Shown: positions 54,713 to 63,109, numbered from the stretch's first letter. The stretch: 64,000 nt of DNA from Paraburkholderia sp. Tr-20389 (GCF_017104565.1 NZ_JAAGPD010000049.1:1-64000), one strand, 5' to 3'. The notes: generated by a model not told the origin, from the letters alone. Made by a program: numbers and translations.

Positions 54713-55887
54713 GCGGCGTCGGCGGGCGCTGCTGCGGGAGTGACGGCGCTAGTGGTCTGCATAACCGGACGGCTCAGCGGCAGCACATGTAGACCGCGCG
54801 ACAGATGCGACTGGAGGATGCGCCACGTCGACAGTTCGAACGCGCCCGGCACGCTGGCGGCGAGCAGCGTCGCGGCCTCGGCGAGCGACGGCGCGTGCCC
54901 CAGATAGCGCCATCTGTCGACGATATGAAAGACTCGCGCGCCTTCTGCCGCGTCCCGTTCTTCGAAGACGATTGCGCCGTCGTAGGGCCAAGGTGCGTCG
55001 ACGGGATCGCCGCGGCTCACGCGCGGCACGCGATTGTTCGGTGGACGCAACGCGGCGATCAACTGCGCTTCGGCGAGCAGCGCACCAATTTCGCCCCCCG
55101 TCGCGCGCCACTCCACACGCCGCACCTGCTGCGCGAGCTTCGTCTCTTTCGATGAACGGCGTTCGCCCGTCAGATGCGACCGCAAACGCTGACGTACCCG
55201 CACGCTGCGTCCGACATAGAGCGGCGCGTCGCTCTCGCCATAGAACGCGTATACGCCGCAACCTGCGGGTGCCGTGTCGATCAGGTCTTCCGTGATGTCT
55301 CCCGCCAGCCGGAAACGTCGCATCGTCTTGTCGATCTGCGCGCGTAGTACGTCCACAGGAACGAGGCCATGCAGGCGCTGCCAGAACTGCCAGAGCAGAT
55401 CGGCGTCGGCAAGTGCGCGGTGCCGGTCCGAAGGCACGAGCGCATGCCGCTCGACCAGCGCGTCGAGACCGTGGCGCTTTTCGGCGGGAAACAACGCCCG
55501 CGACAGGCGCACAGTGCACAGCACGTCGGGATTGAACGCGAAGCCGGCCCGCTGGAACTCGCTGCGCAGGAAGCCGCGATCGAAGCTCGCGTTGTGCGCG
55601 ATGAAAAGCTTGCCGTCGAGCCGCGCGAACAGATCGGCGGCGATGGCTTCGAACGTCGGCGCGCCGCGCACCATGTCGTTGGTGATGCCCGTCAGTTGCT
55701 GGATGAACGGCGGGATCGGCTGACCGGGGTCAACCAAGGTGGTCCAGCTGGACGCACCATTCGGCCCCACTTCCACGACGCCGACTTCCGTGATTCTGTG
55801 ATCGCCTACGGAGCCGCCCGTGGTTTCAAGGTCGACGAAAACAATCGGCACATCGAGCGCCGGCTCAGACAGAAACGGTTCGGACAT
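54709..55887 (-). CDS. DEDDh 3'-5' exonuclease fused to GIY-YIG nuclease domain
   Basis: The 392-residue protein joins two nuclease modules. Residues about 12-185 are a DnaQ/PolC-epsilon-type exonuclease: Asp19 and Glu21 (FVDLETTG), IAHNASFDRGFLRSEF, and HRALADADL with the general-base His. Residues about 208-300 are a GIY-YIG domain (GCGVYAFYGESDAPLYVGRS, RLRSHLTG) as in the UvrC N-terminus and Cho. This resembles a DNA repair or proofreading enzyme; similar fusions occur in many bacteria annotated as DNA polymerase III epsilon-like. Its end overlaps that of the chorismate mutase gene by four bases on the opposite strand. Confidence 0.9.
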   Translation of the reverse strand: MSEPFLSEPALDVPIVFVDLETTGGSVGDHRITEVGVVEVGPNGASSWTTLVDPGQPIPPFIQQLTGITNDMVRGAPTFEAIAADLFARLDGKLFIAHNASFDRGFLRSEFQRAGFAFNPDVLCTVRLSRALFPAEKRHGLDALVERHALVPSDRHRALADADLLWQFWQRLHGLVPVDVLRAQIDKTMRRFRLAGDITEDLIDTAPAGCGVYAFYGESDAPLYVGRSVRVRQRLRSHLTGERRSSKETKLAQQVRRVEWRATGGEIGALLAEAQLIAALRPPNNRVPRVSRGDPVDAPWPYDGAIVFEERDAAEGARVFHIVDRWRYLGHAPSLAEAATLLAASVPGAFELSTWRILQSHLSRGLHVLPLSRPVMQTTSAVTPAAAPADAA

Positions 55888-56149
55888 GAGAAAAACAGAA
55901 GATGCTGGACGTGGCAGAAGTATGCCCTATCGGCGGCAAGGCTTGCGCGCCATCTCAATCAATGGATATTGGCGAGCGATCACTTCGCCTGGCGAGGAAT
56001 ATCTTTATTCCGCACATCCGCCATAAATAAACCATCAATCAGGGATTACACCGATTAATGAATCGACGAAAGTAATCGCCGAAAACGTTTACGCACCGGC
56101 GGTTATTACCAGACGCCCCGGCTCATGCATTAATACGGCGCGCGACGGG
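55888..56149. other. AT-rich intergenic region
   Basis: No supported gene in this 260-base stretch between the exonuclease gene start and the csp terminator. It becomes AT-rich from about 55990 (ATATCTTTATTCCG, AATAAACCATCAATC). It holds the exonuclease promoter at most. Confidence 0.4.
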
Positions 56150-56179
56150 CAATAAAAAACCCCCGCAAAGCGAGGGTTT
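56150..56179 (-). terminator. Rho-independent terminator after the cold-shock gene
   Basis: On the minus strand, arms AACCCTCG and CGGGGGTT-type complement around CTTTG, followed by a T run (the plus strand reads AATAAAAAACCCCCGC then GCGAGGGTTT). It ends the cspA-like transcript 29 bases after the stop. Confidence 0.85.
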
Positions 56180-56207
56180 ATCCTGGGAGCCAACGGCTCG
56201 ACAGCAA

Positions 56208-56411
56208 TTACAGCGGCTGGATGTTCGCAGCCTGGCGACCCTTCGGGCCAGCCTTCACGTCGAACGACACGCGCTGGTTCTCCTTCAGCGACTTGAAGCC
56301 ATCCGCGCGGATCTCCGAGAAGTGCGCGAAGAGATCTTCGCCGCCCGCGTCGGACGTGATGAAGCCGAAGCCTTTAGCATCGTTGAACCATTTGACGATA
56401 CCAGTTTCCAT
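56208..56411 (-). CDS. Cold-shock protein, CspA family
   Basis: A 67-residue single cold-shock domain that binds single-stranded RNA and DNA and melts RNA structure. RNP1 is KGFGFITS and RNP2 is DLFAHFSEI; the start [18 protein letters not shown] is standard. Length is exactly that of the family. An AT-rich upstream stretch (to about 56700) suggests the long 5' leader usual for csp mRNAs. The ATG has GGAAAGTGGAAC upstream on the minus strand. Confidence 0.97.
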   Translation of the reverse strand: METGIVKWFNDAKGFGFITSDAGGEDLFAHFSEIRADGFKSLKENQRVSFDVKAGPKGRQAANIQPL

Positions 56412-56817
56412 GTTCCACTTTCCTCGATTTGAATAAGTCAGGCGATGCCGTTAATGCCGATTACGATCAACGAGTCCGAAAAGCCGAAATATATGCAGCG
56501 CACGCTATTAACGTTCGGTCATCGAAAATCCAGCACGGCATTTATACGGGGAAGCGACTCCATGCGTCAAGCGGTTTCAAATCGAATCCTGGATGCCCGT
56601 CAAATGACTGGTTAAAGCGAACGCAGAGTCGGTTATTAATCAGCAGATACGGAATTGATTCGGTCTGCATTGCCGACTCGAAGGTGCTATAACAAATAGA
56701 GATCAGAAAGTTTTTCCGACATGTAACAAATCGTGTTTTTCGTAAGTGTTTTCACGAGTTGTTAAGGTGCATTCTGAACCGCAAGATTTTGCCAGCAGTT
56801 TGCAATTGGAGAATGCC
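56412..56817. other. AT-rich region upstream of the cold-shock gene
   Basis: No gene seen in 400 bases. The right part up to about 56760 is AT-rich. It must contain the leftward csp promoter and long leader and the rightward promoter of the 80-residue protein gene. Several open frames here lack ribosome-binding sites. Confidence 0.45.
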
Positions 56818-57060
56818 ATGCTGTTCGACACCCTTCGCCGCCTCGCAGCCCACCTGTTCCACTCCACGAAGGGCGCGCCGCTCTCCGACACCACGGCGCA
56901 ACGCGCGTCGGCACTGGAGTTCGACCCAATGTGGCATGGCGATCATTGGCAGAACCTGCTGTCTTCCCCAATGGACGCGCGCCACTATGTGATCGAAGAT
57001 TGGAGCCTGACGCCGGGACTCGAATTCGCGCCCGTCGGTGCAGATGGAAAGCATCAATAA
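56818..57060 (+). CDS. Small 80-residue protein of unknown function
   Basis: Starts at ATG 56818 with GGAG (56808-56811) six bases upstream. The product begins MLFDTLRRLAAHLFHSTKGA, an amphipathic helix, and ends with LEFAPVGADGKHQ; the middle has two Trp-rich stretches (DPMWHGDHWQNLL and VIEDWSLTPG). No signal peptide or known motif. The frame is open back to 56746 but the earlier start lacks a ribosome-binding site. Convergent with a candidate small RNA. Confidence 0.65.
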   Translation: MLFDTLRRLAAHLFHSTKGAPLSDTTAQRASALEFDPMWHGDHWQNLLSSPMDARHYVIEDWSLTPGLEFAPVGADGKHQ

Positions 57061-57079
57061 ATGACGCTGTAAGCAGGGC

Positions 57080-57167
57080 AAAAAAAAGCGCGACTCTTGC
57101 GAAGTCGCGCCGACAAAGGTTTGGAGATCTTTTTCGTCAACGAAAAAGTCTGCTTCGAAAAGCAGAG
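57080..57167 (-). ncRNA. Candidate small RNA with its own promoter and terminator
   Basis: On the minus strand, a -10 box TATACT (57173-57178) is followed six bases later by two hairpins in a row: arms TCTGCTT/AAGCAGA (57149-57166) and CTTTTTCG/CGAAAAAG (57129-57148). Then comes an unpaired linker (57111-57128) containing ATCTCC and ACCTTT, and a strong terminator with 8-base arms AGTCGCGC/GCGCGACT complement (57088-57110) and eight T residues. No coding frame belongs to this transcript. The linker could pair with Shine-Dalgarno sequences. A -35 box is weak. Predicted length about 88 nt. Confidence 0.55.
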
Positions 57168-57583
57168 ATTTCAGTATAGCGCCGGTGACGAATTTGATTA
57201 GCGTCGACTCTTGCAATCTACTATTGCAAAGCTGGCAACAATCGCAATTTGGCGATTTTCGCGTTGTTTCCGCACGTCGTTTCATGTCGTAATTGAACAA
57301 CGCGCAAAGGTTGACACATAAGGCCGATACTCGCCAATCGGCCGGAATCCCTTTATCGATAAGGCCTTCCGGCATCTTCCTGATAATTTCCTATCCCGTA
57401 ATACTTTATTGCTAATTTCGGAACGGCCATCTGGCAGGCGGCGTCTCTACACTTTGCCTACCCGGAAACGAACGCACGTCGGTCACCGTGCGTAGTTCAC
57501 GCGATTTGCCTCTCGCAGCAACCGCGTGGAGTTTCCTTCAAGCCTGGGTTTCCAAAACCCATCCTGTTCTCGGAGTTACAAAG
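57168..57583. other. Long region upstream of the porin gene
   Basis: No gene seen in 416 bases. It is AT-rich at 57370-57420 (ATAATTTCCTATCCCGTAAT, CTTTATTGCTAATTTCGG), where the porin promoter is likely, giving a long leader. The remaining part holds the promoter of the candidate small RNA (about 57173-57205, reading left). Confidence 0.4.
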
Positions 57584-58747
57584 ATGAAAAAGACTCTCAT
57601 GGTCGCGGCCCTGTCGGGCGTATTTGCAACGGCGGCGCATGCGCAAAGCAGCGTCACGCTGTACGGCCTGATCGATGCCGGCATCACCTACACGAACAAC
57701 CAGGCAACTGCGCCCGGCCAAGGCCACAGCAACGTCCAGATGACGAGCGGCTCGGTGAACGGCAGCCGTTTCGGCCTGCGCGGCGCTGAAGATCTCGGCG
57801 GCGGCCTGAAGGCTATCTTCACGTTGGAAAACGGCTTCGGCATCAACGACGGCACGATGAAGCAGAGCAGCCGTCTGTTCGGCCGTCAGGCGTTCGTTGG
57901 TCTGGCAAGCGACCAGTTCGGCGCTGTGACCCTCGGCCGTCAATATGACAGCATGGTCGACTACGTCGGTCCGCTGGCACTGACGGGCACGCAATACGGC
58001 GGCACGCAGTTCGCCCACCCGTTCGACAACGACAACCTGAACAACTCGTTCCGCGTCAACAACTCGGTCAAGTACCAGAGCGCGAACTACGCCGGCTTCA
58101 AGTTCGGCGCGTTGTACGGCTTCTCGAACCAGGCTGACGGCTTCGCGAACAACCGTGCGTACAGCGCCGGCGCGTCGTACAGCTTCGCAGGCTTCAACAT
58201 CGCTGCTGCTTACCTGCAACTGAACAGCAACGGCGCGACGGGCGCAGCTGCTGCATTCAACGGTTCGGGCGCAGTCACGGGCGACAACACGTTCTTCGCT
58301 GGCCGCCAGCAGACGTGGGGCGCAGGCGCGAACTACACGTTCGGCCCGGCAACCGTCGGCCTCGTGTACTCGCAGACGAACCTGTCGCAATGGGCTGGTA
58401 TCAACCAGGGCGCATCGGGCAACCAGGGTCTGCAGAATCGCTTTGGCGGCGACAGCGGCCACTTCCAGAACTACGAAGCGAACGCACGCTACGCTCTGAC
58501 GCCGGCTATCAGCGTCGCTGGTTCGTACACGTACACGCGTGCAAGCATCGCTGGCGAGCACCCGCACTGGAACCAGTTCAACCTGCAAACGGCATACGCG
58601 CTGTCGAAGCGTACGGACGTGTACCTGCAGGGCGAATACCAGCAAGTCAGCGACAACTCGGTCGTCAACGCCAACATCAATGGCCTGAACGCTTCGGCGA
58701 ACGAGAAGCAAGTTGCTGTGACGGCTGGCCTGCGTCACCGCTTCTAA
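57584..58747 (+). CDS. Gram-negative outer-membrane porin (OmpC-like trimeric porin)
   Basis: The 387-residue porin has a signal peptide (MKKTLMVAALSGVFATAAHA) and a 16-strand barrel pattern: mature start QSSVTLYGLIDAGITY, eyelet loop region RQAFVGLASDQFGAVTLGRQ, and the closing C-terminal strand ending LRHRF with terminal Phe, the outer-membrane assembly signal. It lets small hydrophilic solutes through the outer membrane. ATG 57584 has CGGAG upstream; earlier in-frame starts would spoil the signal peptide. Codons are strongly biased toward those of highly expressed genes (for example AAC, TTC, GTC), as usual for a major porin. Confidence 0.96.
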   Translation: MKKTLMVAALSGVFATAAHAQSSVTLYGLIDAGITYTNNQATAPGQGHSNVQMTSGSVNGSRFGLRGAEDLGGGLKAIFTLENGFGINDGTMKQSSRLFGRQAFVGLASDQFGAVTLGRQYDSMVDYVGPLALTGTQYGGTQFAHPFDNDNLNNSFRVNNSVKYQSANYAGFKFGALYGFSNQADGFANNRAYSAGASYSFAGFNIAAAYLQLNSNGATGAAAAFNGSGAVTGDNTFFAGRQQTWGAGANYTFGPATVGLVYSQTNLSQWAGINQGASGNQGLQNRFGGDSGHFQNYEANARYALTPAISVAGSYTYTRASIAGEHPHWNQFNLQTAYALSKRTDVYLQGEYQQVSDNSVVNANINGLNASANEKQVAVTAGLRHRF

Positions 58748-58770
58748 GCATCAGCAGTATTTGCAGCATG

Positions 58771-58802
58771 AAAAAGGCGCCGCTTGCGGCGCCTTTTTTT
58801 CG
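58771..58802 (+). terminator. Rho-independent terminator after the porin gene
   Basis: Arms AAGGCGCCGC and GCGGCGCCTT followed by seven T residues, 24 bases after the stop. A run of A on the left could also serve transcripts from the right. Confidence 0.92.
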
Positions 58803-58856
58803 TTCGTGCCGGACGACTCAGACCAGCCGCATGTCTGACGACATCTGAAGGGCGAG

Positions 58857-59429
58857 CTAAGCCTCCTCCTCTTCGCGCGTCGGATAGCTCACGTCGAGCA
58901 CGTCGATCGGCTGCGCACCGGCCGGCGTGTGCAGCGTGACCTGATCGCCGACCTTTGCCTTCAGGAGCGCACGCGCGATGGGCGAAATCCAGCTGACGTG
59001 CCCTTCGTCCAGATTCACCTCGTCGATGCCGACGATCTTCACGGTATGCGTCTCGCCGTCTTCCGTCGCGTACTCGACGGTCGCGCCGAAGAACACCTGA
59101 TCGGTGTTCTCCTGCCGGCTGCTGTTCACCACCTCGGCCAGGTCGATACGCTTCGTCAAAAAGCGGATGCGCCGGTCGATCTCGCGCAGCCGCCGTTTGC
59201 CGTAGATGTAATCGCCATTCTCCGAGCGGTCGCCGTTCGACGCCGCCCACGACACCAGCTTCACGACTTCCGGCCGCGCCTCGTCGATCAGATGCAGCAG
59301 TTCGTCGCGCAGACGCCGATAGCCCGCCGGTGTGATGTAGTTCTTCGCGCCCGCAGGCATCTCGGGTTGGGCGGCGTCGAGGTCGTCGTCGTTCTCGTCA
59401 GTCGATTCTTTGACAAAGGCTTTGTTCAT
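58857..59429 (-). CDS. greB: Transcription elongation factor GreB
   Basis: GreB rescues backtracked RNA polymerase by stimulating transcript cleavage. The 190-residue protein has the N-terminal coiled coil (ITPAGYRRLRDELLHL, NGDRSENGDYIYGKRRLREI) with the acidic tip, and a C-terminal FKBP-like domain (VGIDEVNLDEGHVSWISPIA). Acidic residues at positions 10-17 and the EEEEA tail are noticeable. The YxYGKRRLREIDRRIRFL stretch is of GreB rather than GreA type. Single gene, divergent from tRNA-Arg. Confidence 0.95.
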   Translation of the reverse strand: MNKAFVKESTDENDDDLDAAQPEMPAGAKNYITPAGYRRLRDELLHLIDEARPEVVKLVSWAASNGDRSENGDYIYGKRRLREIDRRIRFLTKRIDLAEVVNSSRQENTDQVFFGATVEYATEDGETHTVKIVGIDEVNLDEGHVSWISPIARALLKAKVGDQVTLHTPAGAQPIDVLDVSYPTREEEEA

Positions 59430-59525
59430 GATGGTTCAGCGTTGAAGCGGACATCCGGATCTCTAGCCTACATGATACGGCTGTTGTCACAAATTTCGGG
59501 GTTGCCCCTTCCCTTTTTCCGAGAC

Positions 59526-59536
59526 CTTGCTATAAT
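59526..59536 (+). promoter_or_regulatory. tRNA-Arg promoter -10 box
   Basis: TATAAT at 59531-59536 in the 120-base gap between the greB start and tRNA-Arg, ending 13 bases before the tRNA. The -35 region upstream is pyrimidine-rich and weak. Confidence 0.5.
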
Positions 59537-59549
59537 CTCATTTCTGCGT

Positions 59550-59626
59550 GCGGCTGTAGCTCAGTTGGATAGAGTACTTGGCTACGAACCAAGGGGTCGT
59601 GGGTTCGAATCCTGCCAGCCGCGCCA
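59550..59626 (+). tRNA. tRNA-Arg (anticodon ACG), copy 1
   Basis: A 77-nt cloverleaf with acceptor arms GCGGCTG and CAGCCGC, D arm GCTCAGTTGGATAGAGT, anticodon stem CTTGG/CCAAG closing loop CTACGAA (anticodon ACG), T arm GTGGGTTCGAATCCTGC, and CCA encoded at 59624-59626. Confidence 0.97.
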
Positions 59627-59631
59627 CTTTT

Positions 59632-59668
59632 TTCGAGGGCCTTCCTCCAGGAAGGCCCTTTTGTTTCA
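59632..59668 (+). terminator. Terminator-like hairpin after tRNA-Arg copy 1
   Basis: Arms GGGCCTTCCT and AGGAAGGCCC, followed by TTTTG. It lies between the two tRNA copies. Confidence 0.7.
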
Positions 59669-59718
59669 GCGGGTCGTACGCAGCATCAGGCGTTACCCGA
59701 GCAGTTCAAGTTTAGCGT

Positions 59719-59795
59719 GCGGCTGTAGCTCAGTTGGATAGAGTACTTGGCTACGAACCAAGGGGTCGTGGGTTCGAATCCTGCCAGCCGCGCCA
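59719..59795 (+). tRNA. tRNA-Arg (anticodon ACG), copy 2
   Basis: Identical in all 77 positions to copy 1 as far as I can read, including the encoded CCA. The four bases GCGT before it are also shared, so the duplicated unit includes a little 5' flank. Confidence 0.97.
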
Positions 59796-59802
59796 CTCAT
59801 AA

Positions 59803-59835
59803 AGGGCCTTCCAACCGGAAGGCCCTTTGTCTTTT
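59803..59835 (+). terminator. Terminator-like hairpin after tRNA-Arg copy 2
   Basis: Arms AAGGGCCTTCC and GGAAGGCCCTT with loop AACC, followed by a T-rich tail. Similar to the hairpin after copy 1, suggesting the tRNA and terminator were duplicated together. Confidence 0.7.
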
Positions 59836-59871
59836 CCAGCCCTGCTTTTCCAATCCGATGATCGCGCCGAC

Positions 59872-60360
59872 TCAGCGCGGCGCCGACTTGATATCCCCGA
59901 TCTCGCCATCCGGCCTGGGCAGTTCGTTCTCGATGCCGACAGGCGACTGCTCGCCGATCGGCGTCGAACGCGTGCCGAACAGCGACTGCGGCTGACGCAC
60001 CACTTCGTCGACGGTCTCGCCGAACTGGCTGATCACGAACGCCCTCAAGAGCGCGGCGCGCAGCGATTCGCCGTGCGCCGACACCGTCCTGTGACCGCCC
60101 TCGAAGTCCGCGACACAGTGCGCCGCGCCATCGCGCGTGCGCTCGCGCACTTCGAGCCGCTGTGCGCGCTCGAGCACGACAGCAGCAGCCTCCCACGACG
60201 TAGAAGGCGTGAAGCGTCCATCCCACGGACGTCCGCGATCATTCCCGCGTATCGAGACGACACTGCCGCTGTCGGTAAAGTGGATTTCGCGCACGAAGTC
60301 GTGCAGGCTGCGGGCGACCCAGTAGTCGAGCGCCATGCCGGAAAGATCGGCTACGTTCAT
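59872..60360 (-). CDS. DUF2591/NinX-like protein
   Basis: A 162-residue protein whose start MNVADLSGMALDYWVAR matches the phage NinX (DUF2591) pattern, followed by STSWEAAAVVLERAQRL and a VSAHGESLRAALLRAFVIS helix also typical of the family. NinX-like proteins occur in phages and as stand-alone chromosomal genes in Burkholderia-group genomes; function is unknown. The C-terminal 30 residues are Pro/Glu-rich. It lies between the tRNA-Arg pair and spoT. ATG 60360 is preferred over an upstream in-frame start because it matches the family N-terminus. Confidence 0.82.
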   Translation of the reverse strand: MNVADLSGMALDYWVARSLHDFVREIHFTDSGSVVSIRGNDRGRPWDGRFTPSTSWEAAAVVLERAQRLEVRERTRDGAAHCVADFEGGHRTVSAHGESLRAALLRAFVISQFGETVDEVVRQPQSLFGTRSTPIGEQSPVGIENELPRPDGEIGDIKSAPR

Positions 60361-60445
60361 CGCGTTGTTCCTGTAGACAGGCAAAGGCTCGGGCGCCTTC
60401 GTGCAACCAGGTGCAAGCGATGCGCCCGCCTTTCAACTTCCGATT

Positions 60446-62830
60446 TCAGTAATCGGCGCGCTCGCGATCGATCCGCATGCCGCCGTCGTGATGACGATGC
60501 CCTTCTTCGCTCGGCCGTTCGCGCGCGATGCGCATCACGTCGAGATTGGTCCGTACACGGCGCATCACGTTGGCGAGATGCACGCGGTCGCTGACCTGGA
60601 TGACGAAGCGCAGCACCGTCGATTCCTGCGACTGATCTTCGTCCATCGCGATGTGGACGATGTTGGCGTCGGCCGACGTGATATCGGCGGCGGCGCGCGC
60701 GAACACGCCCTTGGTGTTCTTTACCAGCACCTTGATCGCGACGTCGAACAGGCGGCCCGGCTGCGGCGCCCACGCGACGTCGATCCAGCGGCCCGGATCG
60801 CGCCGGTGAATACGCTGCGCGACGCGGCAATCCGTGGTGTGGATGGCCATGCCGAGACCGATGCCGATGTAGCCCATGATGTCGTCGCCGGGAATCGGAC
60901 GGCAGCACGCGGACAACTGCACCGACATCCCTTCCGTACCCGTGATGACGACGGGCGGCGCATTCGGCGTCGGATGCTCGGAGCGCGGATGGTCGTCATC
61001 GCCTTCGTGGCCTTCGCGGCCGTTCATCAGCACTTCGATACGCTTGGCCATCACGGCGGCCACGCGCCGGCCGAGACCGATATCCGCGAAGATTTCCTGG
61101 CGGTTCTTGTTGCCCGTCCACAGCACGAGCTTGTCCCACACTTCCGGCGTGACGTCGGACAGCGCGAGCCCATAACCCTTGAGCGACTGATCGACGAGAC
61201 GCTCGCCGAGCTGCACCGACTCGTTCAGGCGCATCGTCTTCAGGTAATGACGGATCGCCGTACGCGCCTTGCCTGTGCGCACGAAGCCGAGCCATGCGGG
61301 GTTAGGCTTCGAATACGGTGCCGTGATCACTTCGACGATATCGCCGCTCTTCAACTCGGTACGCAGCGGCAGCAGTTCGTTGTTGATCTTCACCGCGACG
61401 CACTGGTTGCCCAGGTCGCTGTGGATCGAATACGCGAAGTCCAGAGCCGTGGCACCGCGCGGCAGCGCCATGATCTTCGACTTCGGCGTAAACACGTAGA
61501 CGGCATCCGGGAAGAGGTCGATCTTCACGTGTTCGAGGAATTCGCTCGAATCGCCGACTTCGCTCTGGATGTCGAGCAGCGACTTGAGCCACTGATGCGC
61601 GCGCTTCTGCACATCGTTCAGATCTGCGCCGCCGTTCTTGTACAGCCAGTGCGCCGCGACGCCCGCTTCCGCGATCTCGTGCATCTTGCGCGTGCGCACC
61701 TGGAACTCGATCGGCGCGCCGAACGGGCCGACCAGCGTGGTATGCAGCGACTGATAGCCGTTGACCTTCGGAATCGCGATGTAGTCCTTGAACTTGCCCG
61801 GCACAGGCTTGTAGAGCGCATGCAATGCGCCCAGACATGTATAGCATTCGAGCGGGCTTTCGACCACGACGCGGAAACCGTACACGTCGAGCACCTGCGA
61901 GAACGACAGCTGCTTGTCGCGCATCTTCTTGTAGATGCTGAAGATGGTTTTCTCGCGACCGGTGACTTCGGCATCGAGCTTCGCGTCGGCAATGGCGCGC
62001 TGCACCGATTCGAGAATCTTGCCGACCACTTCGCGGCGATTGCCGCGCGCAGCCTTCACCGCTTTTTCCAGCGTCGCGTAACGGTGCGGATTGAAGTTCG
62101 CGAAGCTCAGGTCCTGCAGCTCGCGATAGGTGTTGTTCAGGCCGAGCCGGTGCGCGATGGGCGCATAGATGTCCAGCGTTTCGCGCGCCACGCGGCGGCG
62201 CTTTTCGGGCGGCACGGCACCGAGCGTGCGCATGTTGTGAAGCCGGTCCGCGAGCTTCACGAGAATCACGCGCACGTCGCGCGCCATCGCGAGCAGCATC
62301 TTGCGGAAGTTTTCCGCCTGCGCTTCTTCGCGGCTGCGGAACTCCATCTTGTCCAGCTTCGACAACCCGTCGACCAGTTCCGCGACCTTCGCGCCGAAGC
62401 GCTCCGCGAGCTCGGTCTTGGTCACGCCCTGATCTTCCATCACGTCGTGCAGGAGCGCAGCCATGATCGACTGCGCGTCGAGCTTCCATGCCGCGCACGT
62501 TTCCGCGACGGCAACAGGATGCGTGATATAGGGTTCGCCGCTTTGACGATATTGCCCGAGGTGAGCTTCGTCGCTGAAGTGGAAAGCCGCTTTGACTTCC
62601 TTGATCTCTTCCGGGCTCAAATAGCCGGAGAGCGCAGTTGTCAGCTTGGCGATGGAGACGACGTCATGCCGGCGCGGCTGCTCCGGCGTGGCGGTCGGTC
62701 CGAACAGGTGGCGAAACGATTGTTCGAGGACCGCGTCGATGTACTTGCGTGCAGACGATGGCGAGTCGCTATCGTGTTCGTGGGCAGCGTGATCCACTTC
62801 CGTGGCGGATGGCGAGGGATTGGTGCTCAT
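60446..62830 (-). CDS. spoT: Bifunctional (p)ppGpp synthetase/hydrolase SpoT
   Basis: This 794-residue enzyme makes and degrades the alarmone (p)ppGpp. The hydrolase HD domain retains His104 and His128-Asp129 (ALLHDVMED), so hydrolysis should be intact. The synthetase domain follows (RELQDLSFANFNPHRYATLE, KIPKVNGYQSLHTTLV-like AIPKVNGYQSLHTT), then TGS (VYVFTPKSKIMALPRGATAL) and a C-terminal ACT domain (VFARAAADITSADANIVHI). The N-terminus has about 50 extra acidic/His-rich residues. ATG 62830 has GGAGG eight bases upstream. It follows rpoZ, the common rpoZ-spoT order. Confidence 0.96.
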   Translation of the reverse strand: MSTNPSPSATEVDHAAHEHDSDSPSSARKYIDAVLEQSFRHLFGPTATPEQPRRHDVVSIAKLTTALSGYLSPEEIKEVKAAFHFSDEAHLGQYRQSGEPYITHPVAVAETCAAWKLDAQSIMAALLHDVMEDQGVTKTELAERFGAKVAELVDGLSKLDKMEFRSREEAQAENFRKMLLAMARDVRVILVKLADRLHNMRTLGAVPPEKRRRVARETLDIYAPIAHRLGLNNTYRELQDLSFANFNPHRYATLEKAVKAARGNRREVVGKILESVQRAIADAKLDAEVTGREKTIFSIYKKMRDKQLSFSQVLDVYGFRVVVESPLECYTCLGALHALYKPVPGKFKDYIAIPKVNGYQSLHTTLVGPFGAPIEFQVRTRKMHEIAEAGVAAHWLYKNGGADLNDVQKRAHQWLKSLLDIQSEVGDSSEFLEHVKIDLFPDAVYVFTPKSKIMALPRGATALDFAYSIHSDLGNQCVAVKINNELLPLRTELKSGDIVEVITAPYSKPNPAWLGFVRTGKARTAIRHYLKTMRLNESVQLGERLVDQSLKGYGLALSDVTPEVWDKLVLWTGNKNRQEIFADIGLGRRVAAVMAKRIEVLMNGREGHEGDDDHPRSEHPTPNAPPVVITGTEGMSVQLSACCRPIPGDDIMGYIGIGLGMAIHTTDCRVAQRIHRRDPGRWIDVAWAPQPGRLFDVAIKVLVKNTKGVFARAAADITSADANIVHIAMDEDQSQESTVLRFVIQVSDRVHLANVMRRVRTNLDVMRIARERPSEEGHRHHDGGMRIDRERADY

Positions 62831-62905
62831 GGTCGCCTCCGTTGCGATAGTGCCTGTCTGCACGCGTGGGGTGAGTTACATGACGTTCAAACGTTGAAGC
62901 GTGCC

Positions 62906-63109
62906 TTAGACGGGCACCTTCTTCAGCATTTCGACGCCGACCTGGCCGGCCGCGATCTCACGCAACGCGACCACCGTGGGCTTGTCGCGGCTTTCGATTT
63001 TCGGCGTGTGACCTTGAGCGAGCTGACGTGCGCGATAAGTCGCGGCAAGCGCCAGTTCGAAACGATTCGGGATCTGTTTCAGACAGTCTTCGACGGTAAT
63101 GCGGGCCAT
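62906..63109 (-). CDS. rpoZ: RNA polymerase omega subunit
   Basis: A 67-residue protein with the standard omega N-terminus [20 protein letters not shown] and the conserved core RARQLAQG. Omega helps assemble RNA polymerase and, in proteobacteria, contributes to ppGpp binding, so its place just before spoT is meaningful. It lies between gmk and spoT in the same direction, with about 60-75 bases on each side. Confidence 0.97.

Noticed and set aside
59550-60360. An integrated prophage at tRNA-Arg
   Set aside because: No integrase, no structural phage genes, and the second tRNA is a full identical copy with CCA rather than a short attachment-site repeat.
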